Shown: positions 25,585-36,000 of the stretch, piece by piece | Numbering within the stretch: the stretch's first letter is position 1 | Layout: every line of letters begins with the position of its first letter | Assembly (NCBI RefSeq): GCF_003429005.1 | Contig: NZ_QVQV01000001.1 | Coordinates: 1,741,431-1,805,430, forward strand | Origin: Paraburkholderia sp. DHOC27 | GTDB taxonomy: Bacteria > Pseudomonadota > Gammaproteobacteria > Burkholderiales > Burkholderiaceae | DNA: 64,000 bases | Direction: 5' to 3' | The notes under the pieces: generated by a model | What the model was told of the DNA's origin: nothing | The model's input: the letters and a program-made list of their open reading frames with translations, nothing else | Database searches by the model: none | Position numbers and translations under genes: made by a program

Positions 25585-27807
25585 ATGGTTACGAACCTGC
25601 AGGGTCTGCGTGAAGAATTCGTCGTCTATCGAAGCGAGGATTTTCCACGCCTGTTGCACGCATTGAAGGGCGCGCTCGCCGTCATCCTCGCCATGCTGAT
25701 CAGCATGCGGCTGGAGTTGCGTGGTCCGGGTACGGCGATGGTTTCCGCCGTCATCGTGTCGCTGCAACAGCAAAGCGGCATGGTGATCGCCCGCGCGTTC
25801 TATCGCGGCATCGGCTTCTGTGGCGGGAGCCTGATTGGCCTCATGCTGATCGGCCTGTTTGCGCAGGCGCCGTCGTTTTTCCTCGCGGGCCTCGCGCTAT
25901 GGATAGGCTTCTGCGTAGCAGGGTCGTCGTACTACAAGAACTATCAGTCGTATGCGTTCGTGCTGTCCGGGTACGTGGCCTGCATTACGACCTTATCCGA
26001 CTGGCAAAACCCCTATGACGTCATCTTCAATGTCATTGAGACCTTGAGCGAAGTCGTGATCGGCGTGGGCACCGGCAGTCTGGTCAGCGCGCTGGTGTTT
26101 CCGCAAAAAGTCGTACCGTCCCTCACGAAATGGCGCGATACCGCGTTGTCCTCGCTCGTCACGGCATTGCGCGCCGCCGCGCTGGGCGCTCCGTTGAATG
26201 CGCCGATGGACCGCTATTTGAGTCTCGTGAACGAAAGCGTGGCAATTGAAGGGCTGCGCGCGGCGGCCGTGTTTGAAGAGCCCGATATGCGGCTGCGCGA
26301 CGAGGCGCTGCTGACGCTGGATCGCACCTTCCTCAATACGATCGCCAGCATCTATGCGGTGTATCGCGCGAGGCAGATCGCTGCGACGACGGAGTTCGAA
26401 GGCCGCGAACGGGTCGAGGCGATTTTCGCCAGACTGGCCGACGTGGTGGGCGATCCCGCAACGGATGCGCCGGGCACGGAAGATGGTCTGGATCATCTCG
26501 AAGCGCGTCTGCAGGCATTTGAACGAGCGCTGCCCGCCGAGGTACAGGCGCACGCAGACGAAGCGGAAAACGACCGTGTCATCGAAATGGGCGGTGCGGA
26601 AGCCTGGCTGGCCACTTCCTCGTTGCTTGAATTTTGTGGCGCATGCAGGCTCGTGCTCGATCCACCCAGTGTGCCGTTCAAGCAATCCATTGTGCACGCC
26701 ATTGCCTTCATGCGCAGCGTGCGAATCCATACCAGCGGCATCATGGCGCTTGCATCCGGCTTGCGGGCCACGACAGCGGTTGCCGTGGTGGGCGCCGCGT
26801 GGCTGCTGTCCGGGTGGACCGCCGGCTACAGCGCGGTCGTCTCGGCGGGGATAACGAGTGGCTTTTTCTCGATCATCCCGTCGCCGGCATCCGCGAGCCG
26901 CCAGGCCTTCGGCGGCTGTCTGATCGCGTGCATCGTCGCGTTCATCGTGAACTTCAGCCTGATGCCGCTGTTTGGCGATGTCAGCGTGCTCGCACTGTGT
27001 TTCGGCGTGGTGATATTTCTTGGCGGCTACCTCGCGGCAATACCGGGTTACGTCGCGCTGGGCAGCAGCATCAACATCTACTTCTGTTATGTGCTGACGC
27101 CGACCAATGTGGCGGTGTACGACCCGCCGGCATTTCTGGATCGCGCCTTCGCGCTGCTGCTGGGCATTGGCATCTCGGCGATTGCCTTCGCACTGGTGGT
27201 GCCGCGCGAAGGCGAGCGGCTGGCGAAGCGTTACGCCACGCGTATTCGCGAACTCGTGCAGGATGCGGCGGAAGGCGAAGTCGATCGCGAGGACGCGGCC
27301 GAAATAGAAACCGCGATGCGCGATCTTATCGTGCGCATCACCACGGTGCCGCTCGTCTCGAAGGACTACCTGGCGAATCTGACGCAATGGGCCTTCGGGC
27401 AGTTGTGGATGGTGAACACGCTGCTGCAGGTGCGCGATCTCGGCGCGCCGCAGACGCATGCGTTGCCGCCGGCATGGGACGACGCGCAGCGCGCCTGGCT
27501 GGCAGCGATGGACCGGGTCGCCCAGCAGCCGGAGCGCGCCTCCATCGAGGCTGCGCTCGCCGCCACTGAGCGTGGCCTCGCGGTGCTCGCCACGCATGCC
27601 GCTGTCAATGAGGCTGGAAAAACCGCTGATGAAAACGCGCGCGGAAGCGCGGGAAATACCGCAGCCAATCCCGCAGGCGATTACCCGGCGCAGACACCGG
27701 CTACCAGTACGACGCTTCTGAAGGTCCGCGCGAGGCTGTACTCGACGCGCGCCGCGCTGACTGATCTGGAAGGCAACGCGGCGAGGTCTCCGGAGCTCGC
27801 ATCATGA
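25585..27807 (+). CDS. FUSC-family inner-membrane efflux component
   Basis: A 740-residue membrane protein with two blocks of about five to six helices (near residues 27-175 and 390-545), each followed by a long soluble stretch, as in AaeB/FusC/YccS transporters. It should export aromatic carboxylic acids (hydroxybenzoates, fusaric acid) together with the genes that follow: an outer-membrane factor, a DUF1656 protein and a membrane fusion protein. The stop overlaps the next start as ATGA. The C-terminus is low in complexity. Confidence 0.92.
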   Translation: MVTNLQGLREEFVVYRSEDFPRLLHALKGALAVILAMLISMRLELRGPGTAMVSAVIVSLQQQSGMVIARAFYRGIGFCGGSLIGLMLIGLFAQAPSFFLAGLALWIGFCVAGSSYYKNYQSYAFVLSGYVACITTLSDWQNPYDVIFNVIETLSEVVIGVGTGSLVSALVFPQKVVPSLTKWRDTALSSLVTALRAAALGAPLNAPMDRYLSLVNESVAIEGLRAAAVFEEPDMRLRDEALLTLDRTFLNTIASIYAVYRARQIAATTEFEGRERVEAIFARLADVVGDPATDAPGTEDGLDHLEARLQAFERALPAEVQAHADEAENDRVIEMGGAEAWLATSSLLEFCGACRLVLDPPSVPFKQSIVHAIAFMRSVRIHTSGIMALASGLRATTAVAVVGAAWLLSGWTAGYSAVVSAGITSGFFSIIPSPASASRQAFGGCLIACIVAFIVNFSLMPLFGDVSVLALCFGVVIFLGGYLAAIPGYVALGSSINIYFCYVLTPTNVAVYDPPAFLDRAFALLLGIGISAIAFALVVPREGERLAKRYATRIRELVQDAAEGEVDREDAAEIETAMRDLIVRITTVPLVSKDYLANLTQWAFGQLWMVNTLLQVRDLGAPQTHALPPAWDDAQRAWLAAMDRVAQQPERASIEAALAATERGLAVLATHAAVNEAGKTADENARGSAGNTAANPAGDYPAQTPATSTTLLKVRARLYSTRAALTDLEGNAARSPELAS

Positions 27808-29300
27808 AGGTCGTTGTGGCATGCGTGCGTGGTCGGCTCGGACTGGCGTTGCTCTCGTGGATCACGGTGACGGTGCTGGCGGGCTGCATCAGCGGGGCGG
27901 GCATCAAACCCGAGGCTTCGTTCGTCGACCCGGCGAAACTCGACTCCGGCAACGCGTTGCGCGCAGCCACGAGCGATGCCCAATGGCCGACCAGTGAATG
28001 GTGGCAGACCTGGCACGACCCGCAACTCGACATGCTGATGGGACGGGCTGTTGCAGGCAATCCCACGCTCGCGATCGCGCATTCGCGCGTCACCGCGGCC
28101 ATCTGGCAGGCCCGCGCGCTGCACGCCGACGAACTGCCGCAGATCGAAGGCACGGCAGATCTGGAACGCTCGCGTTTCCCGCGTTACGCCACACCGTCAC
28201 CGCCGGGTGGCACGACGGTCTGGAACAATTCGGCGGCCGTGCAACTGTCGTTCGACCTCGATCTGTGGGGGAAAAACCGCGCCATCGAGGAGGGCGCGCT
28301 CAACGAGGTGCAGGCGTCGGCGGCAGACGCGCAGTTTGCGCGGGTCGAATTGCAGACCGCGGTAGCACGCACGTATACCGAACTGGCGTTGCAGTACACG
28401 CTGCTCGATATCTACCTGTCGATCAACGAAGAAGAGCGGCGCGACATGGAGATTGCCATCCAGCGCCGCAAGGCAGGGATTAGCGGCGATATCGACGCGA
28501 GTCAGGCGAGGTCGCAGTATCAGGCCGGCACGACGGACATTCTGCGCGCCCGCTACGAGATCGCCGTGGCGCGTCTGCAGATCGCTTACCTCGTCGGTGA
28601 AGGGCCGGGTTTCGGCGATGCGTTGACGCGTCCCTCGCTGCCGCCGGACATGGGTGTGCCCTTGCCGAGCTACTTGCCGGCGGAAATCATCGGCCATCGC
28701 GCGGACGTCGTCGCGCAACGCTGGCGCGCGGCCGAGGCCGCAAAGAAGGTCGACGCGGCCCACGCCGACTTTTATCCGAACATCAATCTGGTGGCGAGCG
28801 CGTCGCTGGCGTCGTTGACGCCGTTCGGCGGCTTCTTCAATTTCATCAACAGCGACGCGGTGGGACATAGCGTCGGCATTGCGGGTTCGCTGCCCATCTT
28901 CGACGCGGGCAGGCGGCGCGGCAACTTCGGCGTGGCCACAGCGGAATACGACGACGCGGTACTCAGATACAACGACACGGTGCTCTCCGCCATGAAGAGC
29001 GTGGCGCAGGACGTGACCTTGCTGCAGTCCGTCGAAGCGCAGCAGCGCTCCGCCGACGCGGCGCTGGAGTCGGCAAAACGCTCGTATGAACTGGCGGCGC
29101 TCGGCTACAAGGGCGGCATCACCGAATATCTCGACGTGCTGATCGCGCAGAAAGTCATGCTGCAACAACAACAGGACGTGGCCTTGATACGGGCGCAGCG
29201 GGTCGATGCGTGGGTCCTGCTGATGAAGGACTTGGGCGGCGGCGCGAATGTCGACGCGCGACCCGCGGACTTGATGTCAGGGGAACGCGATGCCCGTTGA
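27804..29300 (+). CDS. Outer-membrane factor lipoprotein (NodT/OprM type)
   Basis: A 498-residue TolC-like outer-membrane channel. A lipoprotein signal (VTVLAGC, Cys near residue 27) anchors it; the two outer-membrane-efflux repeats follow (ALHADELPQIEGTADLERS and AAKKVDAAHADFYPNINLVAS). It completes the tripartite pump with the FUSC and HlyD-type proteins. Overlaps the upstream gene by four bases and the downstream gene by eleven. Confidence 0.93.
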   Translation: MKVVVACVRGRLGLALLSWITVTVLAGCISGAGIKPEASFVDPAKLDSGNALRAATSDAQWPTSEWWQTWHDPQLDMLMGRAVAGNPTLAIAHSRVTAAIWQARALHADELPQIEGTADLERSRFPRYATPSPPGGTTVWNNSAAVQLSFDLDLWGKNRAIEEGALNEVQASAADAQFARVELQTAVARTYTELALQYTLLDIYLSINEEERRDMEIAIQRRKAGISGDIDASQARSQYQAGTTDILRARYEIAVARLQIAYLVGEGPGFGDALTRPSLPPDMGVPLPSYLPAEIIGHRADVVAQRWRAAEAAKKVDAAHADFYPNINLVASASLASLTPFGGFFNFINSDAVGHSVGIAGSLPIFDAGRRRGNFGVATAEYDDAVLRYNDTVLSAMKSVAQDVTLLQSVEAQQRSADAALESAKRSYELAALGYKGGITEYLDVLIAQKVMLQQQQDVALIRAQRVDAWVLLMKDLGGGANVDARPADLMSGERDAR

Positions 29301-29493
29301 GATCAATCTATTCGGCTTTTTCGCGCCGGTTCTATTGCTCGTGCTGGTGGCGAGCGTGCTGATTTTCATCGTGCTGGATCTACTGCTGGCGCGGCTGGGT
29401 GCGTACCGTTTCGCGTGGCATCCGGGGCTTTTCAGGGTGGCGTTGTTCGCCGTGCTGTTTTGCGGCGCAGCGCTGGTGGTGCATAGAACATGA
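29290..29493 (+). CDS. DUF1656 (AaeX-like) small membrane protein
   Basis: A 67-residue protein starting MPVEINLFGFFAPVLLL with two hydrophobic helices. DUF1656/AaeX proteins occur almost only in FUSC-type efflux operons, as here, and are thought to be accessory. Starts within the end of the outer-membrane factor gene. Confidence 0.9.
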   Translation: MPVEINLFGFFAPVLLLVLVASVLIFIVLDLLLARLGAYRFAWHPGLFRVALFAVLFCGAALVVHRT

Positions 29494-29539
29494 ACGCCGG
29501 ATGCGGGCCGGAACCTGCTTCGAGCCAACGGGACGGGAG

Positions 29540-30532
29540 ATGAACAGGCAGACCTTGATTCGAATCGCAGTGACGCTGGTCACGCTGGCGCTGGCGCTCG
29601 TCCTCATGCACGCCATCTGGCACCGGTACATGTACTCGCCCTGGACGCGTGACGGGCGGGTGCGCGCCAATGTCATCAACCTATCCACGGACGTATCGGG
29701 GCTCGTGAAAGAAGTGCGCGTGAAGGATAACGAATGGGTGCGCAAGGGGGATGTGCTGTTCGTGATCGATCCCGATCGCTTCCGCTACGCCATCGACCAG
29801 GCCGATGCGGACGTCGCACGGGCACGCGGGCAGTTGCAGCAGAGCGAGTCGCTGATGAACGCGAGTCTGTACGAATCGAAGATGCGCCGCGATCAGGCAG
29901 CGCGGCGCGAAAAGCTCTCGGGCGACGTCGTCTCGGAGGAAATGCGCTCGGACTATGGCTTCCAGTCGCAGCAGTCGCAATCGGCGCTGGATGCCGCGCG
30001 GGCCGCGTATGTCGCGGCGCAGGCGAGCCTCAAAGCCGCGCTGGTGCGCAGGGAAACCGCGGGTCTGGATCTCGTGCGCAGCGAGGTGCGGGCGCCCACG
30101 GACGGCTACATCACCAATCTGAATCTCTACCCTGGCGATTTCTCGAACGCCGGCGTGGCGAGAATGGCCATGATCGACTCCAATTCGTTCTGGGTGTATG
30201 GCTATTTCGAAGAAACGAAGATCCAGGGGGTGCATGTCGGCGATCGCGCGAAAGTGCGTCTGCTTGGCGGCGATGTCGATATTGAAGGACATGTGGACAG
30301 TATCGCGAGCGGTATCGTGGATCGCGATAACCCCACGGGCGAGAACGAACTGCTCGCCAATGTCGATCCGATTTTTACGTGGGTGCGTCTCGCGCAACGC
30401 GTACCCGTACGCATTCATCTCGACCACGTGCCGCATGACATCCATCTGGCAATGGGCATGACCTGCACGATCACGCTGACGCCGCCGGGGGCTCATCAGA
30501 CGAACGAATCAACATCACGCGGGGCGGAATGA
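29540..30532 (+). CDS. HlyD/AaeA-type membrane fusion protein
   Basis: A 330-residue periplasmic adaptor with an N-terminal anchor helix (LIRIAVTLVTLALALVLMH), then the biotinyl-lipoyl motif (YMYSPWTRDGRVRANVINLS and VRKGDVLFVIDP), a coiled coil (about 80-170) and the beta-barrel half. This is the AaeA layout. I chose the ATG at 29540; an in-frame ATG 45 bases upstream cannot be excluded. Last gene of the efflux operon. Confidence 0.9.
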   Translation: MNRQTLIRIAVTLVTLALALVLMHAIWHRYMYSPWTRDGRVRANVINLSTDVSGLVKEVRVKDNEWVRKGDVLFVIDPDRFRYAIDQADADVARARGQLQQSESLMNASLYESKMRRDQAARREKLSGDVVSEEMRSDYGFQSQQSQSALDAARAAYVAAQASLKAALVRRETAGLDLVRSEVRAPTDGYITNLNLYPGDFSNAGVARMAMIDSNSFWVYGYFEETKIQGVHVGDRAKVRLLGGDVDIEGHVDSIASGIVDRDNPTGENELLANVDPIFTWVRLAQRVPVRIHLDHVPHDIHLAMGMTCTITLTPPGAHQTNESTSRGAE

Positions 30533-30636
30533 CGTGCCTGAAAAGCACCTACGTGACTTTGCGAAATTTCACGGGCCAAGGCATGAATGTTTGAATGCAA
30601 AATATAAAAATAACTTCCTATTCAAACAGAAAATAA

Positions 30637-31503
30637 ATGAGAAAAGTCTCATGCGTTACACCAGAGCCTGGGCCGCGAGCGCTGGATTGGTCTCGCCTGA
30701 ATGCACCGGCTAGCCCGCCTGGAGATGCGGCTGTAAATCCGCCTGCGAATCTGCCTGCAAGCGCGCCTGTAAATCCGCCCGCCATCGGGCAGGCGCCGCA
30801 AGGTGAGGCCGCTGAGCGCGGCGTTTCGGTCGAGAGTCTGCTGAGTGACGCGCTCATGGCATGCACGCCGCCTCACTTTGCCGAAACTGCATGGGCCCAT
30901 GCCTGCATCCAGCAGGCTTGCGCAAGCGCACAGGAAGACCTCGCCGCCTTCCTGGAGAAAGATCCCGCCGCACGCCATTCTTCAGTCGCCATCCTGATCG
31001 GATACACCTCATACAAAGCGGTGCTGCACTATCGCCTCGCCCACGCGCTGATCGTCATGTCCGAACAGGATCCCGCCGCGCGCGACGAACTCGCCCTCCA
31101 TGCACTGGTGGTCGCCAGTCGCGGCAAACTGCTGTCCGGCGCGGAAATTCATCCACGTTGCCAGATTGGCCGCCGCTTCGTGCTGGATCACGGGTGGGGC
31201 ACCGTGATCGGTGAAACGACCCACATTGGCGACGATTGCTACGTGATGGCCGGGGTCACGCTCGGGGCGACCGGCATTGCCGCCAATCCGGCAGCGAAAC
31301 GTCATCCCACCCTGGGCGATCGCGTCCAGATTGGCGCGTTCGCCAGCGTGTTCGGCAACATCCAGATTGGCGACGATGTGTTCGTCGGCGCGCATTGCCT
31401 GATCACCGAAGACGTACCGTCCAATACGAGCGTGACGCTGCGAACCACCACGCAGATATCGCGTGTGCGCACGGGCACCTGTCCGCTGAGCGTCACGGAA
31501 TAA
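30637..31503 (+). CDS. cysE: Serine O-acetyltransferase
   Basis: A 288-residue left-handed beta-helix transferase making O-acetylserine for cysteine synthesis. The core has DHGWGTVIGETTHIGDDCYVMAGVTLGATG and hexapeptide repeats to VFVGAHCLI; the catalytic His is in LDHG. The N-terminal 55 residues are a Pro/Ala/Asn tract (PPAN, PAS, PVNPPA) encoded by a 12-base repeat and not part of the family. No ribosome site is clear before the ATG, and the leader (30590-30640) is unusually AT-rich. A supply of cysteine would serve ergothioneine made by the 57902 gene. Confidence 0.85.
   Translation: MRKVSCVTPEPGPRALDWSRLNAPASPPGDAAVNPPANLPASAPVNPPAIGQAPQGEAAERGVSVESLLSDALMACTPPHFAETAWAHACIQQACASAQEDLAAFLEKDPAARHSSVAILIGYTSYKAVLHYRLAHALIVMSEQDPAARDELALHALVVASRGKLLSGAEIHPRCQIGRRFVLDHGWGTVIGETTHIGDDCYVMAGVTLGATGIAANPAAKRHPTLGDRVQIGAFASVFGNIQIGDDVFVGAHCLITEDVPSNTSVTLRTTTQISRVRTGTCPLSVTE
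30727..30774. repeat. 12-base imperfect tandem repeat inside cysE
   Basis: Four units of the form (g/c)cgcctgtaaat encode four-residue blocks (AAVN, PPAN, LPAS, APVN) in the N-terminal tail of the serine acetyltransferase. Confidence 0.6.
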
Positions 31504-31836
31504 ACCCGGAATAAACGCGAAATAAGCGCGAAGTAAAGCCTTCCATGCCGAGCACGTCCAGTTACTACCCACGATGTGGGAACGTCAGCGCTCACGCATC
31601 GAACCAACGGCAGACGGCAGCGCGCCCGTTCAGCGAAACGGGCCTCGCACAACACAGGGCGAGTTCACACCTCGATGCGTGCCCGGCCCGTTTTGCGCCA
31701 GGCCGATTTACCGCGATTAACCAGGCTTAATGACCGCCCTGCGTCAAAGCATGCCACTCTAATACCAGCGTGCCATGCTACGTCCCGGTGGCGCGTCCGG
31801 ATAAATAGATCAACAAACGCCATACGAGGATCATTG
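31504..31836. other. Intergenic region after cysE
   Basis: In this 333-base gap I see a minor 11-base repeat at 31510-31531 (aataa-c/g-cgcga) and nothing else. It separates cysE from the crotonase gene on the same strand. Confidence 0.45.
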
Positions 31837-32643
31837 ATGACCCCGCCTGTTCATCTCGCTCACAGACTGATGCCCGACCTGGACGGTTTTCGCGTCGAAT
31901 TCGACGAAACCGATGCACGCGCGGACATCGTTCTGGATCGGCCGCCGTTCAATCTGGTGTCGCTGGTTCAACGGGAACAGTTGCGTGTCGCGTTCGAGGC
32001 GCTGGACGACGATCCGGCGGTCCGGGTCATCGTGATCCGCGCGGAAGGCGAACACTTCTCGAGCGGCGGTAGCGTCGAAGATCTGGGCGAGGGTTCGGCG
32101 GAACGTCTATCGAAGCAGGCTTGGCACATGGATGCCCCGGCGCGTTGTGGCAAGCCGGTGATTGCCGCCAATCGCGGCTACTGCTTTGGCCCGGGCTTCG
32201 AATTGTCGCTCGCCTGCGACTTTCGCATTGCCACGGAGACCACCTTGTACGCGCTGCCCGCGCAAAAGCAGGGGCATGTCGCGGATTGGGGCGGCACGGC
32301 ACGTCTGCAGAAGATGGTGGGCATGGCACGGACCAAGGACATTGTCATGCGGGCACGGCGGATTGCCGGACCGCACGCCTACGATTGGGGCATCGCGTCG
32401 GAATTCGTCGTCGACAGCGACCTGGAGAACATGACCGATGCGCTGGTTCGCGAACTGCTCGTCTATTCGCCCCATGCGCAGCGCGCCGCCAAGCGGCTGT
32501 TGAACGACATCGAGGATGCACCGCCCACCGTCGCGATCGAACTGGAGGGCAAGCAGTTCAGCCGGTTGCGCTATTCAGACGACCTGCACGAGGGGCTTCG
32601 CGCGTTCCGCCAGAAGCGCTTTGCGCTCTTCAATGGCGGGTGA
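31837..32643 (+). CDS. Crotonase (enoyl-CoA hydratase/isomerase) family protein
   Basis: A 268-residue crotonase-fold protein: VIVIRAEGEHFSSGGSVEDL forms the oxyanion-hole region and AANRGYCFGPGFELSLACDFRIAT the second conserved block. The usual catalytic Glu positions are not obvious (KQGHVADWGGTARLQ), so hydratase chemistry is uncertain; isomerase, hydrolase or lyase activity is possible. The ATG at 31837 follows GAGGA. The frame extends further upstream but without conserved sequence. Confidence 0.85.
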   Translation: MTPPVHLAHRLMPDLDGFRVEFDETDARADIVLDRPPFNLVSLVQREQLRVAFEALDDDPAVRVIVIRAEGEHFSSGGSVEDLGEGSAERLSKQAWHMDAPARCGKPVIAANRGYCFGPGFELSLACDFRIATETTLYALPAQKQGHVADWGGTARLQKMVGMARTKDIVMRARRIAGPHAYDWGIASEFVVDSDLENMTDALVRELLVYSPHAQRAAKRLLNDIEDAPPTVAIELEGKQFSRLRYSDDLHEGLRAFRQKRFALFNGG

Positions 32644-33080
32644 GGCCGGACCAGGCCGTGGCGGCGTGCAGTACATCTGCACAGGACACATTATTCTCCT
32701 GATGAATTCATCATTCCACGTGCCGCGCTAACACGTCCGCTTCGGCGCTTCGTCAAAACTTCCCTGGCTTCGCAGCGTGCGACACATCACGCGTGCGGCA
32801 TTGGTTGCGCGTTGATTGCGGGCGCGGTAAGTTTGCAATACGCGTTTGCGATGCGTTTGCGATGCGTTTGCGATGCGTTTGCGATGCGTTTGCGAAACGC
32901 GGCGCGAAAGTCTGTCGCGTCGTGTACTCTGCCTCCATCGTGCTGCGGCAGCCGCATGACTTCATCGCGACCGGCATGGGTTCCTTCTTCGCTTCTAACC
33001 GAAGCACGGATGTCGCCGCCGGCTGATTGACTGGTCGGCCTCCATCTGAAAAGAGGCCCGCTCTTCTGAGGGATCGTTCG
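32644..33080. other. Intergenic region with an 11-base repeat
   Basis: This 437-base gap before the giant kinase holds the tandem repeat at 32842-32896. No RNA gene or terminator is evident. Confidence 0.5.
32842..32896. repeat. 11-base tandem repeat, five copies
   Basis: Five head-to-tail copies of gcgtttgcgat (the last ends in aa). A period of 11, close to one helical turn and not a multiple of three, speaks against coding. About 185 bases upstream of the giant kinase start, so phased binding or promoter spacing effects are possible. Confidence 0.9.
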
Positions 33081-36000
33081 TTGAACCTCCTGACCTCGCC
33101 CCCGGATTCAGTGGCAGTCGAACCGCTTCAGGTCGAGTGGGAGGACGGCGCATACGTGGTTTGCAGAGGGCGTCGCCGGGTGGAGGGCGGCACCTACGAA
33201 TCGGTGTTGCTGGTGCGTCCCGCGCGGGCGCATCCACCGCCTGAAGTGATGGATCGTCTTTCCCACGAATGCTCCCTCGCGCAGGTGCTGAATTGTCCCG
33301 CCGCCTTGCGGCCGATGGAACTGCTGCACGATCGCGGCCAGACCATTCTGATGCTCGAAGGTTGGGACGGCGAACCGCTCGAATCGCTGGCGGTGCCGTT
33401 CGATCCCATTGAATTTCTGCGCCTCGCGGTCAACATCGCAACGGCACTGGGCCGGATTCACGCGCGCGGTCTCGTGCATCGCGACATCAATCCAACGCAT
33501 ATTCTGGTGAACCGGACGAGTGGCGCCGTGCGTCTGACCGGTTTCGGCATCGCGTCGCTGCTGCAACGCGAGCGGCAGGCACCGGAGCCGCCGCAGTTCA
33601 TTGCGGGCACGCTCGCTTACATGGCCCCGGAACAGACCGGTCGGATGAACCGCTCGATCGATCTGCGCAGCGACCTCTATTCGCTTGGCGTGGTGTTCTA
33701 TCGCATGTTGACGGGGCGCCTGCCGTTCAGCGCAACGGACCCGATGGAACTGGTGCACTGTCATATCGCACGGCAGGCAGCGCCGCCGAAAAGCCTGTTG
33801 CCGGCGCTGGCGCCGGCCATTTCCGCCATCGTCATGAAACTGCTGGCGAAAACAGCGGAGGACCGCTATCAGACGGCAGGCGGCGTGGCGCACGATCTGC
33901 GGCACTGTCTGGCGGATTGGGACGCGCATGGCCATATCGTCGAGTTCACGCTCGGGCAATACGATATCCCCGACCGTTTGCTGTTGCCCGAGAAGCTCTA
34001 TGGACGCAAGGTCGAACTCGACATGCTGCGTTCCGCGTTCGAGCGTGTCGTGAAAGGCGGTGCCAGCGAACTCGTCCTCGTGGTCGGCTATTCCGGTGTC
34101 GGCAAATCCGCAGTGGTGAACGAACTGCATAAGGTGCTCGTGCCACAGAACGGCATCTTTCTCGTGGGCAAGTTCGATCAGTTCAAACGCGACATTCCTT
34201 ATGCGACGCTCGCCAAGGCATTTCAGGCGGGCGTGCGTTTGCTGCTCAGCAAAAGTGAACATGAATTGACAGGGTGGCGCGAGGCGCTGCGCGAAGCATT
34301 GGGCCCGAACGGTCTGCTGATCGTCGATCTCGTGCCCGAGTTGACGATGGTGATTGGCGAACAGCCGCCCGTTCCGGTGCTCTCGCCGCAAGACGCGCAG
34401 CGGCGCTTTCATCTGGTGTTCCGGCGTTTCATCTCTGTGTTCGCGCGTGCCGAGCATCCGCTGGCACTGTTCCTCGACGATCTGCAATGGCTCGACAAAG
34501 CCACCCTCGATTTCCTTGAAGACCTGCTGAGTCTCGGCGATCTGCGTCATCTGCTGGTGATTGGCGCGTATCGCGACAACGAAGTCAGCGCCACGCATCC
34601 GCTCATGCGCAAGCTGGCAGCGATCCGCGCGTCGGGCACCCCGGTGCAGGAGATTCTGCTCGCACCGCTTGCCAGTGCGCATCTGGAGCAACTGCTGACC
34701 GACGCACTGCATTGCCCGCCAACCAAGGCCGTGCCGCTCGCGCGCATGCTGCATCAAAAGACCGGCGGCAATCCGTTTTTTGCCTTGCAGTTCTTTTCTT
34801 CACTGGCTGACGAGGGTTTGCTGAGTTTCGATCACGCGGCCGGACGCTGGATGTGGGACCTCAACCGCATCAACGCCAAAGGTTATACGGAGAACGTAGT
34901 AGACCTGATGATCAGCAAGCTGATTCGTCTGCCGGTCGCTACGCAAGCCACCTTGCAGAAGTTCGCGAGTATCGGCAACGGCTCGAAGCTCGACGTGCTC
35001 GCGACGATCTGCGAAGCGTCGCACGAAGACATTCGCGAAGAGATTTCGTATGCAGTGCGCAGCGGACTCGTGCTCAGCAAGGAGAACACCTACCGCTTTT
35101 TGCATGACCGCGTGCAGGAAGCGGCCTACCTGCTGATCGCGGAGGAGGCGCGCGCCGAGATGCACTTGCGCATCGGCCGGCTGCTGTTGTTGCACACGGC
35201 GGCCGCACAACTGGAGGAGTCGATTTTCGAAATCGTCAGTCAGTTCAATCGCGCGGCGCATCTGATTGCGCGGCGTGCCGAACGCTTGCAGGTGGCCGCG
35301 TTGAACCTGCTCGCGGGACGGCGCGCGAAGGCCTCGACAGCCTATGCGTCGGCGCTGACCTATCTGCTGGCCGGGCGCGCGCTGCTGTCGGAGCGGGACT
35401 GGGAGCAGAACTACGAACTGATCTTTTCCATCGAATATCTGCTGGCCGAGTGCGAGCTGCTGAGTGCCAGCATGCAGGCGGCGGAGACGCGCCTGTCCGA
35501 ACTCGAGCAGCGCGCCAACACGAATCACGACCGCGCGCTCGTCACGCGTTTGCGGATCACGCTGTACACCACGCTGGATCAGAGCGAACGCAGCGTCGAA
35601 ATCTGTCTGCAGTTTCTGCGGCGAGCCGGCACGGACTGGTCGCCGCATCCCGCGAAACAGACGGTGCAGGAAGAATATGGCCGGACCACGGCGTTGCTCG
35701 GCGGGCGTCAGATCGAGGACCTGATCGATCTACCCCTGCTGGCCGATCCCGATGTGCTCGATACCCTGGAAGTGCTGACGGAAATCGTCACGCCCGCCTT
35801 CTTTACGGATCAGAACCTGTGCGCGCTGGTGTTGTGCCGCATGGTCAACCTGAGCCTCGAATACGGCAACGGCGACGCATCCTGCTACGCCTACGTCTGG
35901 CTCGCCACGTATGCGGGGCCCGTCTTCGATCAATATGAAGCCGGCTATCGCTTCGGCCGGGTGGGCTACGGTCTCGTCGAAAAACACAATCTCACGCGTT

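Noticed and set aside
25993-27597. A 534-residue frame antisense to the FUSC gene
   Set aside because: Composition is typical of an antisense shadow; the sense strand encodes a recognisable transporter.
32753-33007. A frame rich in ANASQTHRKRI on the minus strand
   Set aside because: It is produced by an 11-base repeat, whose period is not a multiple of three.
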